A stretch of 64,000 bases of DNA from Aliivibrio_A sp016764915 (GTDB taxonomy: Bacteria; Pseudomonadota; Gammaproteobacteria; Enterobacterales; Vibrionaceae), in NCBI GenBank assembly GCA_965224595.1, contig OZ245057.1:186001-250000 (forward strand), read 5' to 3'. Of the stretch, positions 27,992-37,534 are shown in pieces. The notes under the pieces are model-generated. The model searched no databases. It was not told the DNA's origin and saw only the letters and a list, made by a program, of their open reading frames with translations. Position numbers and translations under genes: made by a program. Each line of letters opens with the position of its first letter. The first letter of the stretch is position 1.

Positions 27992-29214
27992 ATTACATAG
28001 ACGGTGTGTTTCACATCGAATCTTTTCTGGCCGTGACACTTGGCATCATTGTTCTATTTTTAGGCCGAAGATTAACGTCTGCAATCCGTTTATTAAAAGA
28101 GTTCAGCATTCCAGAACCTGTGTCTGGTGGTATTTTGGTCTCGATCTCTTTCGCAATTTTACACGCTTTGACAGATATAGACATCTCATTTGATTTAGCA
28201 ACCAGAGACCTTTTGTTGGTTTATTTTTTCACCACCATTGGCATTAATGCGAGTATCTCCGACCTCTTTAAAGGTGGCAAACCACTTATCATCTTACTCT
28301 GTATCACCATTGGCTACATGTTAATACAAAACCTAACCGGGATCGGTATTGCTATTGCGCTTGATCAACCACCCGTATTTGGTCTGCTTAGTGGTTCAGT
28401 ATCATTGATTGGAGGACACGGCACCGCAATCGCTTGGGCACCTAAAATTGGTGAAGCCTTTGATTTGGACACCGCAATGGAAATTGGTATGGCAAGCGCC
28501 ACTTTTGGTTTAATTTTAGCCAGTATTATGGGTGGTCCAATTGCTAAATATCTTATCAACAAACACAAGTTACAAGCCAGTAGCAATGAGCAAATGGATG
28601 TTGGTACTCAAAGTAACAAACCCCAACCGAGCATCAATGCCTATGATTTTCTTGATGCTATGCTTGCTATCCACGTATGTATTATTCTTGGTGCGATATT
28701 AAATGAAGTTGTGAGCCATTTCGGTTTGCAGTTACCGTTATTTGTAAGCTGTTTATTCGCTGGTATCCTCATTTCAAACCTAATACCGGCTTCTTATCCA
28801 AGAATAACAGGAACCCGCTGGCCCGCTCGAAAACCGGCTATAGCCCTTATCGCTGACTTAGCACTTGGTGCATTTTTAGCGATGTCGTTAATGAGCATGC
28901 AACTGTGGACGTTTATTGATTTGGCTGGGCCAATATTCATCATTTTAACCGCCCAATTTATTGTTGCGGTATGTGTCGCGGTATTTATTGTTTTTCCACT
29001 CATGGGAAAAACCTATGATGCCGCCGTAGTTTGCGCCGGATTTGGAGGGATATCACTGGGATCGACCCCAACAGCGATGGCCAATATGTCTGCCGTTGCG
29101 CAAAAATACGGGAATTCACATCAAGCCTTTATTATTGTGCCTTTGGTCTGTGCTTTCTTTATCGATTTAGCGAATGCACTTATCATTCCGTACTTCATTC
29201 AATTAATTGGGTAA
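27988..29214 (+). CDS. gltS: Sodium/glutamate symporter, GltS family
   Basis: The 408-residue membrane protein has about 10-11 helices and GltS-type sequence: EPVSGGILVS near residue 45, SVSLIGGHGTAIAWAP in the first half and GGISLGSTPTAMANM in the second, the two inverted-repeat re-entrant regions of the family. GGAGG precedes the ATG, which overlaps the patatin stop by four bases (ATGA), so translation is coupled. Known members take up glutamate with sodium. The gene symbol is a family-level assignment; the substrate could be another anion. Confidence 0.85.
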   Translation: MNYIDGVFHIESFLAVTLGIIVLFLGRRLTSAIRLLKEFSIPEPVSGGILVSISFAILHALTDIDISFDLATRDLLLVYFFTTIGINASISDLFKGGKPLIILLCITIGYMLIQNLTGIGIAIALDQPPVFGLLSGSVSLIGGHGTAIAWAPKIGEAFDLDTAMEIGMASATFGLILASIMGGPIAKYLINKHKLQASSNEQMDVGTQSNKPQPSINAYDFLDAMLAIHVCIILGAILNEVVSHFGLQLPLFVSCLFAGILISNLIPASYPRITGTRWPARKPAIALIADLALGAFLAMSLMSMQLWTFIDLAGPIFIILTAQFIVAVCVAVFIVFPLMGKTYDAAVVCAGFGGISLGSTPTAMANMSAVAQKYGNSHQAFIIVPLVCAFFIDLANALIIPYFIQLIG

Positions 29215-29359
29215 GTAGACGGTTACGGTTCCAAGTGTCAATAATAAATGAATTCTTTCAGGTTCTGACCTATAGAAAGTTCAAGCAGTAGATGATGATC
29301 ACCGCAATGAAATGAACGATTAATTTTAATTTACATGGATGTTTTATTCTGAGGCAATT

Positions 29360-30037
29360 ATGTCAGACTTACTAAATGTAGAACAAAATAAAATATTAAC
29401 AACAGAAACAAGCACATTAACTAGAATCGTATTTCTTCGAACGCTAATTAATATATTTTCAACCATTGCTATAAGTTTTTTAGTCATTTTATCACGCCGC
29501 GTTGATTATATATTTCTTGGGAATAATGTTGGTGAGGCGTCTGTAATTGAAATAACGCAATTGTTAATGTTAATTATTACTACTGTTAGTTTTTATCGCC
29601 TTATTTCAGTAGCATCACTAAAAAGTGCTTCTATTTTGGTTTTTGGCTTTTTTACTGTATTGATGATTCGCGAGTCTGATGGTTTTTTTGACCAAATCAG
29701 CCACGGGTTTTGGGTGTATCCAGCCTTGATTGTGACGTTTATTTCTGTCACCTCCGCTGTTTATAATGGTCGTGTAATGAACAGTCTAACTCAATTATTG
29801 CGTATTCCTTCTATGCAAGTTCTTGTCTGTTCTACTGTTTTACTGATCGTTTTTTCACGACTTTATGGCATGAGTGATTTTTGGAAAATTGTGATGGGTG
29901 ATTTTTATATTCGGGATGTTAAAAACATTTCTGAAGAAACGATCGAACTTCTGTTTTACTGTTTGATTGCTTTTAACGCATTTAAAACTTATTCATCACT
30001 TAAGTTTAAACATACAATATACAAACCTGAGTTTTGA
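29360..30037 (+). CDS. Uncharacterised multi-pass membrane protein
   Basis: This is a 225-residue protein with about five to six hydrophobic helices (first near residues 20-45, VFLRTLINIFSTIAISFLVI) and conserved-looking polar motifs RESDGFFD and HGFWVYPAL between helices. The ATG at 29360 has GAGG six bases upstream; an in-frame ATG at 29339 lacks one. It follows gltS by about 145 bases on the same strand, so it may or may not belong to that operon. I do not recognise a characterised family. No catalytic motif or signal peptide is obvious. Confidence 0.65.
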   Translation: MSDLLNVEQNKILTTETSTLTRIVFLRTLINIFSTIAISFLVILSRRVDYIFLGNNVGEASVIEITQLLMLIITTVSFYRLISVASLKSASILVFGFFTVLMIRESDGFFDQISHGFWVYPALIVTFISVTSAVYNGRVMNSLTQLLRIPSMQVLVCSTVLLIVFSRLYGMSDFWKIVMGDFYIRDVKNISEETIELLFYCLIAFNAFKTYSSLKFKHTIYKPEF

Positions 30038-30145
30038 TTAAAAATGTAATTGTATCGACCGAGTAAAATAGTTTGGGGAAATAACTAAAATGGTGAACCT
30101 CAGGTTAACCACTTGAGCTTGGTTGCGCAGTTATCAATCAGTGAC

Positions 30146-30185
30146 GGTATTGTTGCAGCCAAAATCACTATGCTACAACAATACC
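30146..30185. terminator. Inverted repeat between convergent genes (possible terminator)
   Basis: GGTATTGTTG (30146-30155) and CAACAATACC (30176-30185) are perfect 10-base inverted arms around a 20-base loop. The repeat lies between the membrane protein stop (30037) and the cysN stop (30192). There is no strong T-tract, so it is only a possible bidirectional terminator. Confidence 0.4.
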
Positions 30186-30191
30186 AAGAAC

Positions 30192-31601
30192 CTACACTTC
30201 AGCGCACCCCCACTCTGGGAAGTGTTTTCTGACGTAAGCATTAAGATCTTTTTCAGACTCTGAGTATACTTTGGCTTGATTGTTTTCAGAGCTTGAGATG
30301 TCAGTAACCACACCTGCACCCACCGTTACATTAGTATGGCGGTCAATTACGATGAACGAGCCCGTTCTAGGCAGCAATTGATACGGGTCTACGGCCACTT
30401 TGTCCGTCAGTCGAACAGAGGTAAGTGCTATCTCATTTAACTCAAGTAACTCACTATTTTCGGCATGTTTCTTTAAGGTATTCACATCCACTTTATGGAC
30501 AATTTTGCTCACCTTGCCTGTGCACGATTTGGATGAGAATTTGAAAATGTACTCTTTATTGGTACGCAGTGGGTTCTCATCCATCCAGACAACATGAGCA
30601 TTAAGCTTGTTTGTCACTTGATGCTCAGAGCCGGTGTGAACCAACATATCCCCTCGAGAGACGTCAATCTCATCTTCAAGCGTTAAGGTGATCGCTTGAC
30701 CAGGTTGGGCGGTGTTTAGATCACCATCAAACGTGTAGATGGATTTTATTTTAGACGACTTACCTGATGGCAAGGCGGTCACTTCATCACCGACTTGCAC
30801 AATACCCGATGCTAGTGTGCCGCAGAAACCGCGGAAATCTAGATTAGGACGATTCACATACTGCACAGGAAAACGCATATTTGTAAGATTGTTATCTTGT
30901 ATGATTTTGACGGTTTCCAGCAACTTCATCAATGTTGCACCAGGATACCAATCCATCTCTTCGCTCGGATTGACGACATTATCGCCTTTAAGCGCTGAGA
31001 TCGGCACAAAGCGAATATCATCGATATTGAACGCTTTCGCCATTTCTCGGTAATCGGCTTTGATCTTCTGATAGATCTCTTGGCTATACTCCATCAGATC
31101 CATTTTATTGATAGCCACAATAATGTGTTTGATGCCGAGTAAACTGCAAATATAACTGTGACGACGAGTCTGGGTTTGAATGCCATAACGCGCATCAACG
31201 ATAACAATGGCAAGATCACAAGTCGAAGCACCCGTTACCATATTGCGAGTATACTGTTCATGTCCTGGAGTATCCGCAATGATGAATTTACGTTTGTCGG
31301 TTGAGAAGTAGCGATAAGCCACATCGATAGTGATACCCTGCTCTCGCTCTGATTGAAGACCATCCACCAATAACGACAAATCAAAATCTTCATTGGTGCT
31401 ATTGAATTTTTTCGAATCTTTTTTAATCGCCGCCATTTGATCTTCATAAATCAACTTACTGTCAAACAGCAGTCGACCAATCAAGGTTGATTTACCATCA
31501 TCTACGTTGCCGCAGGTCAGAAAACGCAGCAGGTCTTTGTTTTCATGCACTTTTAAATAAGCTTCAATATCTTGAGCAATAAGTTCAGAACTGTGTGACA
31601 T
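30192..31601 (-). CDS. cysN: Sulfate adenylyltransferase subunit 1 (GTPase subunit) CysN
   Basis: This is a 469-residue translational-GTPase-type protein. The G1 motif is seen in GNVDDGKSTLIGRL, G3 in DTPGHEQYTRNM, G4 in AINKMDLM and G5 in PISALKG, followed by beta-barrel domains. Known role: with CysD it forms ATP sulfurylase, coupling GTP hydrolysis to APS formation in sulfate assimilation. AAAGGA precedes the ATG. It lies 61 bases downstream of cysD. It is the non-fused form, and no cysC (APS kinase) follows it here; the next gene is convergent. Confidence 0.96.
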   Translation of the reverse strand: MSHSSELIAQDIEAYLKVHENKDLLRFLTCGNVDDGKSTLIGRLLFDSKLIYEDQMAAIKKDSKKFNSTNEDFDLSLLVDGLQSEREQGITIDVAYRYFSTDKRKFIIADTPGHEQYTRNMVTGASTCDLAIVIVDARYGIQTQTRRHSYICSLLGIKHIIVAINKMDLMEYSQEIYQKIKADYREMAKAFNIDDIRFVPISALKGDNVVNPSEEMDWYPGATLMKLLETVKIIQDNNLTNMRFPVQYVNRPNLDFRGFCGTLASGIVQVGDEVTALPSGKSSKIKSIYTFDGDLNTAQPGQAITLTLEDEIDVSRGDMLVHTGSEHQVTNKLNAHVVWMDENPLRTNKEYIFKFSSKSCTGKVSKIVHKVDVNTLKKHAENSELLELNEIALTSVRLTDKVAVDPYQLLPRTGSFIVIDRHTNVTVGAGVVTDISSSENNQAKVYSESEKDLNAYVRKHFPEWGCAEV

Positions 31602-31662
31602 GTTTAAATCCTTTAATTAGTTCTACTTTGCGCCGAAGGCGTACTTTATTTCTAGGCTCCGC

Positions 31663-32577
31663 CTAAAAGTAGCCTTCTCGCTTTTTCTTTTCCATCGAAC
31701 CTGAAGAGTCATGATCAATAGTACGACCTTGGCGCTCTGACGTGGTGGTCAATAACATCTCTTGAATCACTTCTGGTAGTGTTGTCGCTTGCGATTCCAC
31801 CGCACCCGTTAACGGATAACAACCCAAAGTACGGAAGCGAACCATCTTCTCTTCTATTACTTCACCCTCTTTCAGTTTCATGCGCTCATCATCAACCATG
31901 ATCAACACACCATCACGCTTAACCACAGGACGCAGTTTAGAGAAATATAATTGAGGGACCTCGATACTTTCAAGGTAGATATATTGCCAAATATCCAGTT
32001 CGGTCCAGTTAGAGAGCGGGAACACACGAATGCTCTCACCTTTGTTCACTTTACCGTTATAGATGTTCCATAATTCAGGACGCTGGTTTTTAGGATCCCA
32101 ACGATGATGCTCATCACGAAAAGAGTAAACACGCTCTTTGGCTCGAGATTTCTCTTCATCACGACGTGCGCCACCAAAAGCGGCATCAAAACCATACTTA
32201 TCTAACGCTTGCTTAAGCCCTTGGGTTTTCATGATGTCGGTATGTTTGGATGAACCGTGAACGAATGGGTCAATGCCCATCGCTACACCTTCCGGATTTT
32301 GGTGGACGATAAGGTTCATACCGACTTTTTTAGCCATATAATCACGAAATTGGATCATCTCTTTGAATTTCCAGGTGGTATCAACATGCATCAATGAAAA
32401 TGGCGGAGTACCCGGAGCAAAAGCTTTTTTGGCCAAGTGCAACATGACAGAAGAGTCTTTACCCACAGAATAAAGCATTACTGGATTATCAAACTCAGCA
32501 ACCACTTCACGCATAATGTGAATAGATTCAGCTTCTAACTGTTTTAAATGCGTCATACGAGAGGGGGAAATCTTCAT
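31663..32577 (-). CDS. cysD: Sulfate adenylyltransferase subunit 2 CysD
   Basis: This is a 304-residue PAPS-reductase-like (adenine nucleotide alpha-hydrolase) protein. The PP-loop is seen as LYSVGKDSSVMLHLA, followed by PLMHVDTTWKF-type sequence and the conserved AFGGARRDEEKSRAKERV. The C-terminal GSMEKKKREGYF is a CysD hallmark. Known role: the catalytic adenylyltransferase subunit that makes APS from ATP and sulfate. GGAATGACGG lies before the ATG. It is first in the cysDN transcript; promoter sequences should lie in 32578-32700. Confidence 0.96.
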   Translation of the reverse strand: MKISPSRMTHLKQLEAESIHIMREVVAEFDNPVMLYSVGKDSSVMLHLAKKAFAPGTPPFSLMHVDTTWKFKEMIQFRDYMAKKVGMNLIVHQNPEGVAMGIDPFVHGSSKHTDIMKTQGLKQALDKYGFDAAFGGARRDEEKSRAKERVYSFRDEHHRWDPKNQRPELWNIYNGKVNKGESIRVFPLSNWTELDIWQYIYLESIEVPQLYFSKLRPVVKRDGVLIMVDDERMKLKEGEVIEEKMVRFRTLGCYPLTGAVESQATTLPEVIQEMLLTTTSERQGRTIDHDSSGSMEKKKREGYF

Positions 32578-32918
32578 CCGTCATTCCTAATTATTATAAA
32601 TAAGTTACGATCCATGCATGGCGATAATAGCACATGTTGACATCAATCCTACCAAGCAGGTTCCCATTGAAAATAGGCTCTTATTTAGCTGGAGATTACA
32701 TGGAGACTTGAATCAACAGTGGCAGGTATAAAAATGAATCATTAATGCTTGGGGAGACAGTTATTCGAAAATATCAGATGGAAAAGTTCAAACCTATCAC
32801 CATAACCTACTCACTGTAATTGCCAATTTTAGTGTGATGAATGTGGTGCTTGGGCCGTAGGAAGTACTTAAATAAAATGAGCTCTACCAACCACGCGGCA
32901 AATAGAGCCTTGTTTTTA
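32578..32918. other. Intergenic stretch between cysD and the TRAP operon
   Basis: These 341 bases hold the cysD upstream region (left part) and the 3' flank of dctM (right part). A plus-strand fragment at 32744-32860 reads as 38 protein-like residues starting NAWGDSYSKISDG and ending VMNVVLGP before a stop, with a stop shortly upstream. It may be a scrap of an old gene, possibly a transposase end, but I cannot place it. No intact gene is seen. Confidence 0.5.
32881..32908. terminator. Hairpin after the TRAP operon
   Basis: GCTCTA (32881-32886) pairs with TAGAGC (32903-32908), and T-rich DNA follows on both strands. It lies ten bases beyond the dctM stop and probably ends the beta-alanine operon transcript. 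The inner stem is imperfect. Confidence 0.5.
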
Positions 32919-34220
32919 TCAAATACCCATCAACAATCTAGGTAGATATAAAGAGAGTTGCGGAAAGAAAGTGACAATAAATACAACAGGGAGGTGTCCA
33001 AAGGCCAGTAAGGTGATTGTCGGTTTAAAATACTGATCCAACCGAAGTTTACTGATCCCTCCAGCCATGTAGAGCATTGGTGCACAGGGTGGAGATACAT
33101 TGCCTAACCCCAAGTTAACACCTACTATAGCTGCGAAATGAATAGGGTGTATTCCTAGAGCCTGAATCACAGGTAAGAATATCACGGCGGCTAATATGCT
33201 GCCCGAAATGTCATCTACTATCATCCCGATCAACAAAAGCAAAATGTTTATCATAAAAAGAATGACATATTTATTGTCACTCAAACCCAACATCGCTTCA
33301 GCAAGCTCTGAGGGGATTTTTTGCATAATCATGGCTCGACTCATCACGAACAGAAAGAAAAGCACGGCAATGATAGAGCCAGTGATAATCGCAGCCCTAA
33401 GGGTTACTTCCCCTAACTGCTTAAACGACATCCCTCGATAGATGAAAATACTCACTATTGCCGCATAAATCACTGAAATAGCTGCCGCCTCCGTGGGTGT
33501 CGCTATACCAGTGTAAATAACACCCAAAATAATAATAGGCATTAACAGTGCAAAAGAGGCGTTATAGCCTGAACGAACAATTTCTTTGATGGAGACTATG
33601 ACGGTGGTTTTTGGCTTCACGATGATTTGGTCGTTATTGCGTAAAATGATGAAGTTAAGAATGCAGTACCAAATAGCAAGAAATACGCCGGGAATAACTG
33701 TAGATAAAAACGCCGCACCGACGGACAACCCTCCTGTGATGGAAAAAACAATCATTGGAATACTCGGCGGTATCAAAAGAGCAAGAACAGACGAACTGGC
33801 CACTAATGCAGTTGCATAGCCTGCTGGATACCCCTCTCGAATCATTCTAGGAATCATGATTTGTCCGATAGCAGCAATAGCCGCTGAAGAGCTTCCTGAA
33901 ATGGCGCCAAATAGCGCGCACGTTAGCACCGTCACAGCGCCCAGCCCGCCTTTAATACGACCTACGAGGGCAGAGACAAAGTCCAATATGCGTTCAGAAA
34001 TCCCACCGGCAGCCATTATCGAGCCTGCCAATATAAACAAAGGGAGCGCCAGAAGCGCAAAGCTTGCCGTCGTATTGTATCCATGGGGTAGCAAAAATGA
34101 AATGTTGCTTCCAGTAAACCAGCTGAACAATAAAGCGCCAACACCAAAAGAGAAAGCAACAGGCGTACCGATCAACAACAATACAACGATGATAACAAGC
34201 GAAATGAGGAAGATGATCAT
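32919..34220 (-). CDS. TRAP transporter large permease DctM
   Basis: The 433-residue membrane protein has about 12 helices of the DctM/IT superfamily. Typical features are LIGTPVAFSFGVGALLF at the N-terminus, GSIMAAGGISERILDFV, GAISGSSSAAIAAIGQIMIPRM, IPPSIPMIVF and a C-terminal GNVSPPCAPMLYMAGG. Known role: the sodium-coupled transport subunit of a TRAP system. Its ATG overlaps the dctQ stop by four bases and has GGAGTG upstream. It is the last gene of the aminotransferase-mmsA-dctPQM operon, so its cargo is probably the operon's amino acid (beta-alanine or similar), by inference. Confidence 0.92.
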   Translation of the reverse strand: MIIFLISLVIIVVLLLIGTPVAFSFGVGALLFSWFTGSNISFLLPHGYNTTASFALLALPLFILAGSIMAAGGISERILDFVSALVGRIKGGLGAVTVLTCALFGAISGSSSAAIAAIGQIMIPRMIREGYPAGYATALVASSSVLALLIPPSIPMIVFSITGGLSVGAAFLSTVIPGVFLAIWYCILNFIILRNNDQIIVKPKTTVIVSIKEIVRSGYNASFALLMPIIILGVIYTGIATPTEAAAISVIYAAIVSIFIYRGMSFKQLGEVTLRAAIITGSIIAVLFFLFVMSRAMIMQKIPSELAEAMLGLSDNKYVILFMINILLLLIGMIVDDISGSILAAVIFLPVIQALGIHPIHFAAIVGVNLGLGNVSPPCAPMLYMAGGISKLRLDQYFKPTITLLAFGHLPVVFIVTFFPQLSLYLPRLLMGI

Positions 34221-34777
34221 TTGGACACTCCTTTATTTATTGGGTTTAAACAGCCCACAGCAAGTTCTCTCCTTTGAACTTTCATTAACAACATATCATT
34301 CCACTCTTTAACTGCATCCAACACAAAATAGACCAGCATTAAAATAAAGCCTAACGCCATTGATGTGCTCCATAAATAGCGATACCAACGCAAGCTAATG
34401 CTTAATCTTCCCTTTTCAAAAACGCCATAGGCATACTTCACAGCGAAATAACAAAACACCGCAGCAGAGACAATACTAATGAGATAAATAACAAACCTAA
34501 TTACCGACAATATGTACTCATCTTTCACCAGCAACTCAACGATACCGCCGTATATATGATCTTTTGTTTTCGTGGCGTATCCCATTGCTGGAAAATATAT
34601 CCATACCCCAAACAAAATGGCCACTTCTTCGATACCTGGGAACGGAGAGTTAAAAAAATAGCGGGTAATCACTTGTGTGAACATCAATAGTGATAACCCA
34701 ATGGAAGCAACGATAATCTGTATTCGAATGATGGATTCTAATATCTGTCCCACCTGTCGATAATTCAGCTTTCGCAT
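34217..34777 (-). CDS. TRAP transporter small permease DctQ
   Basis: The 186-residue protein has four membrane helices, the DctQ layout. FFNSPFPGIEEVAILFGVWIY matches the family core 'R-Y-x-F-N-x-P-x-x-x-x-E-E', and the preceding TQVITRYF completes it. It sits between the binding protein and DctM, as is usual. GAGAGGATCT precedes the ATG. Known role: the small membrane subunit that pairs with DctM. Confidence 0.9.
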   Translation of the reverse strand: MRKLNYRQVGQILESIIRIQIIVASIGLSLLMFTQVITRYFFNSPFPGIEEVAILFGVWIYFPAMGYATKTKDHIYGGIVELLVKDEYILSVIRFVIYLISIVSAAVFCYFAVKYAYGVFEKGRLSISLRWYRYLWSTSMALGFILMLVYFVLDAVKEWNDMLLMKVQRRELAVGCLNPINKGVSK

Positions 34778-34888
34778 AGATCCTCTCTTACATTAAGCCA
34801 GTACAGTTAAGAGAATCCCATGTAATCTCCCGACTATACTGGCTAGAACATAATTAATTAAACAGAAAAAATAAGACAAAAGTGTTCA

Positions 34889-35908
34889 CTATTGAGACTT
34901 AGCTATCGCAGAGAGTTTGCTCATAATATCGGGACCAATCAGCTTCTCCATCTTTGGCCACTCATTCGCGTAGATGATCGCCTTAGATTTGTTCATCTGC
35001 TCATCGGTCAATTCAACTACCTTGATACCTGAATCTTTCACTTTTTGTAGATACCCTTCATCAATAGATTGTGCTTCGTTCCACACCCAAGTCATCGTTT
35101 TATCGATAGCTTCCTGAAACTTTGCTCGCTCGTCCGTAGGAAGATCTTCCCACCACTGCTTATTAACAAGAATGAACGCTTGCTCGAAGTAATCTTTAGT
35201 CAGAATGTAGGTTTCCAGCACATCACGCATTTGCCAGATCTCTACGGCAGGTGCGGTTGCACGTGCATCAATAACACCCAACTGCAGTGAGGTGTAAAGC
35301 TCGCCATAAGGGATAGGAACAGCAGCAAAGCCAAGATCATTAAACCGGTCGACACCTATCTGAATAGTCGCGGTTCGCATCTTGATGCCTTTTCCATCCT
35401 CTGGAAAATTCACTGGCACTTTACCTACCCCCTTGCGCACCGCAATAGAGCCAAAACCAGTAGGCACAATCCCTAATGCATGAAGACCTATGTCATTAAA
35501 AATCTCGTTATAGATCCCTAACATTTCACCATCCGGTCCATAAGAAGCTTTAGCACTCTTCCAGTCATCAACGACGTAACCCAACCACGTCAGATCGAGA
35601 CGACTATCGAACTCAGATGCACCATAGGTAATCGTCATAGGAATAACGCCATCCATGGTCTGTTCAAACTGAGATTCCCAACTGCCAAGATCGCCACCTG
35701 AATGATAGGCCGGTTCATACTTGGATCCTGTCGACTCCAAGTTAGTCATGAAATTTTTGGCCGTCATGTGGAATATATGATCGATTGGGTATGATTGAGA
35801 CAGTATAAACTCATCTGCGGTGACTAAGGGGCTGACGAGTATAGCTGCCACTGCTGCACATAAAAGAGTAGATTTTACGTTTTTCACGAGCTTTAATTTA
35901 CTTTGCAT
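34889..35908 (-). CDS. TRAP transporter substrate-binding protein DctP family
   Basis: The 339-residue periplasmic protein has a signal peptide (about 1-32, VAAILVSPLVTA). The DctP signature is seen in GKGIKMRTATIQIGVDRFNDLG and PIPYGELYTSLQLGVIDA, including the conserved arginine that usually binds the ligand carboxylate. The ATG at 35908 is preferred because AAGGA lies upstream; the frame opens six codons earlier at 35926. It is placed after mmsA in the operon, so it likely captures the amino acid handled by the aminotransferase. The fragment at 1-648 is the same family. Confidence 0.9.
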   Translation of the reverse strand: MQSKLKLVKNVKSTLLCAAVAAILVSPLVTADEFILSQSYPIDHIFHMTAKNFMTNLESTGSKYEPAYHSGGDLGSWESQFEQTMDGVIPMTITYGASEFDSRLDLTWLGYVVDDWKSAKASYGPDGEMLGIYNEIFNDIGLHALGIVPTGFGSIAVRKGVGKVPVNFPEDGKGIKMRTATIQIGVDRFNDLGFAAVPIPYGELYTSLQLGVIDARATAPAVEIWQMRDVLETYILTKDYFEQAFILVNKQWWEDLPTDERAKFQEAIDKTMTWVWNEAQSIDEGYLQKVKDSGIKVVELTDEQMNKSKAIIYANEWPKMEKLIGPDIMSKLSAIAKSQ

Positions 35909-35996
35909 TGCCGTTATCCTTAACATAAATTGTTTTATGTTTCGTTATTGCAAAAAGCCACTATCTCCAATATATGAGGTAGTGGCACTAGAGTGT

Positions 35997-37487
35997 TTAG
36001 CTTGGGAATGAAAACTTAATACCCTCTCGCACACCGTTCGAAGGCCAGCGCTGGGTAATGGTTTTTCTCTTTGTATAAAATCGAACTGCATCAGGGCCGT
36101 AAGCCGCTAAATCTCCAAAGATTGAACGTTTCCAACCACCAAAACTGTGGTATGACACAGGAACGGGCAGCGGAATATTAATGCCAACCATACCTACCTC
36201 AATGTTTTTACTGAAATACCTTGCCGCCTCACCATCTCTGGTAAAAATACAAGTACCATTTCCGTATTCGTGTTCATTCACTAATTGCATGGCGTCTTTC
36301 ATACTGCTAACACGCACAATTTGTAAAACAGGGCCGAATATCTCTGCCTGATAACTAGACATCTCTGTCGTGACTTCATCAATTAACGTTCCACCCAAGA
36401 AATAACCATTTTCATGCCCTACAACCTTCACTTTGCGACCATCTATTATTATCTTTGCGCCCTGTTCCTCTGCACTGGTAATGTGGCCCACTATGGCATC
36501 ACGATGTTCGGCGCTAATCACTGCACCAAAGTTAGAGCTATTATCATGATAAGGGCCTACCTTAAGCCCTTGCATTACCGTCGACAGTTTATCTATCAAC
36601 CTATCAGCGACATCATCACTCACTGCAACGGCAACTGAAAGTGCCATACAACGCTCACCTGAGGAGCCAAAAGCAGCACCGATAAGCTGCTCTACGGCAT
36701 TATCCAAATCAGCATCCGGCATGACGATAGCGTGGTTCTTAGCACCGCCTAAGGCTTGGCAACGCTTGCCATTCTCTGCCGCTGTTTTATAGATATGCTC
36801 TGCAACCTGGGTTGACCCTACAAAACTCACCGCCTTGATACGCTCATCGGTGAGAAGTGCATTGACCACCTCGTGATCACCATTAATGACATTCATCACT
36901 CCATCTGGCAGCCCTGCCTCTTTTAATAATTGGGCGATAAATAGCGGAGCAGATGGTGCTTTTTCAGAAGGTTTTAAGATAAAACAGTTGCCGCAAGCAA
37001 TCGCGATCGGGTACATCCACAACGGTACCATCACCGGAAAATTAAACGGTGTGATCCCCGCTACCACTCCGACAGGTGCAAATTCACTCCATGAGTCAAT
37101 ATCAGGGCCTACGTTGTTCGAATGCTCCCCTTTCAACGAATCAGCAATACCAAATGTATACTCTATATTCTCAATCCCTCGAGTGAGTTCACCGAGTGCA
37201 TCATGTCCAATTTTTCCGTGTTCTTGGCCGACGAGTTCACATATTTTTTCGCTGTTATCCTCTAATAACAGTTTGAATTTTTGCATTACCTTTACGCGCT
37301 TTGCTGGAGGTGTGTCACGCCATGCAGGAAATGCTTTCGTCGCTTTCTCAACCGCCCCTTTTATCGTCTCTATTGACGCCGCAGCAACGTAATTATCCAC
37401 CTCACCTGTCGAGGGGTTATATACCGGTATTGTTAATAGTGAATCCGAAACCAGATTACCACCGATGAAATGTCCTATGATCGCCAT
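35997..37487 (-). CDS. mmsA: CoA-acylating methylmalonate/malonate-semialdehyde dehydrogenase
   Basis: This is a 496-residue aldehyde dehydrogenase of the MMSDH class. Markers are PFNFPVMVPLWMYPIAIACGN, GGAKNHAIVMPDAD in place of the usual ELGG glutamate region, and the catalytic Cys in SSGERCMALSVAV. The absence of the general-base Glu and the presence of GAKN are typical of the CoA-dependent family. Known role: it converts malonate semialdehyde to acetyl-CoA, or methylmalonate semialdehyde to propionyl-CoA. Placed directly after an omega-aminotransferase it fits beta-alanine breakdown. AAAGGGAAAG precedes the ATG. Confidence 0.93.
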   Translation of the reverse strand: MAIIGHFIGGNLVSDSLLTIPVYNPSTGEVDNYVAAASIETIKGAVEKATKAFPAWRDTPPAKRVKVMQKFKLLLEDNSEKICELVGQEHGKIGHDALGELTRGIENIEYTFGIADSLKGEHSNNVGPDIDSWSEFAPVGVVAGITPFNFPVMVPLWMYPIAIACGNCFILKPSEKAPSAPLFIAQLLKEAGLPDGVMNVINGDHEVVNALLTDERIKAVSFVGSTQVAEHIYKTAAENGKRCQALGGAKNHAIVMPDADLDNAVEQLIGAAFGSSGERCMALSVAVAVSDDVADRLIDKLSTVMQGLKVGPYHDNSSNFGAVISAEHRDAIVGHITSAEEQGAKIIIDGRKVKVVGHENGYFLGGTLIDEVTTEMSSYQAEIFGPVLQIVRVSSMKDAMQLVNEHEYGNGTCIFTRDGEAARYFSKNIEVGMVGINIPLPVPVSYHSFGGWKRSIFGDLAAYGPDAVRFYTKRKTITQRWPSNGVREGIKFSFPS

Positions 37488-37534
37488 AAACTTTCCCTTT
37501 TCGCTTTACGTAATGAAGCGTGTATAAACACTGA

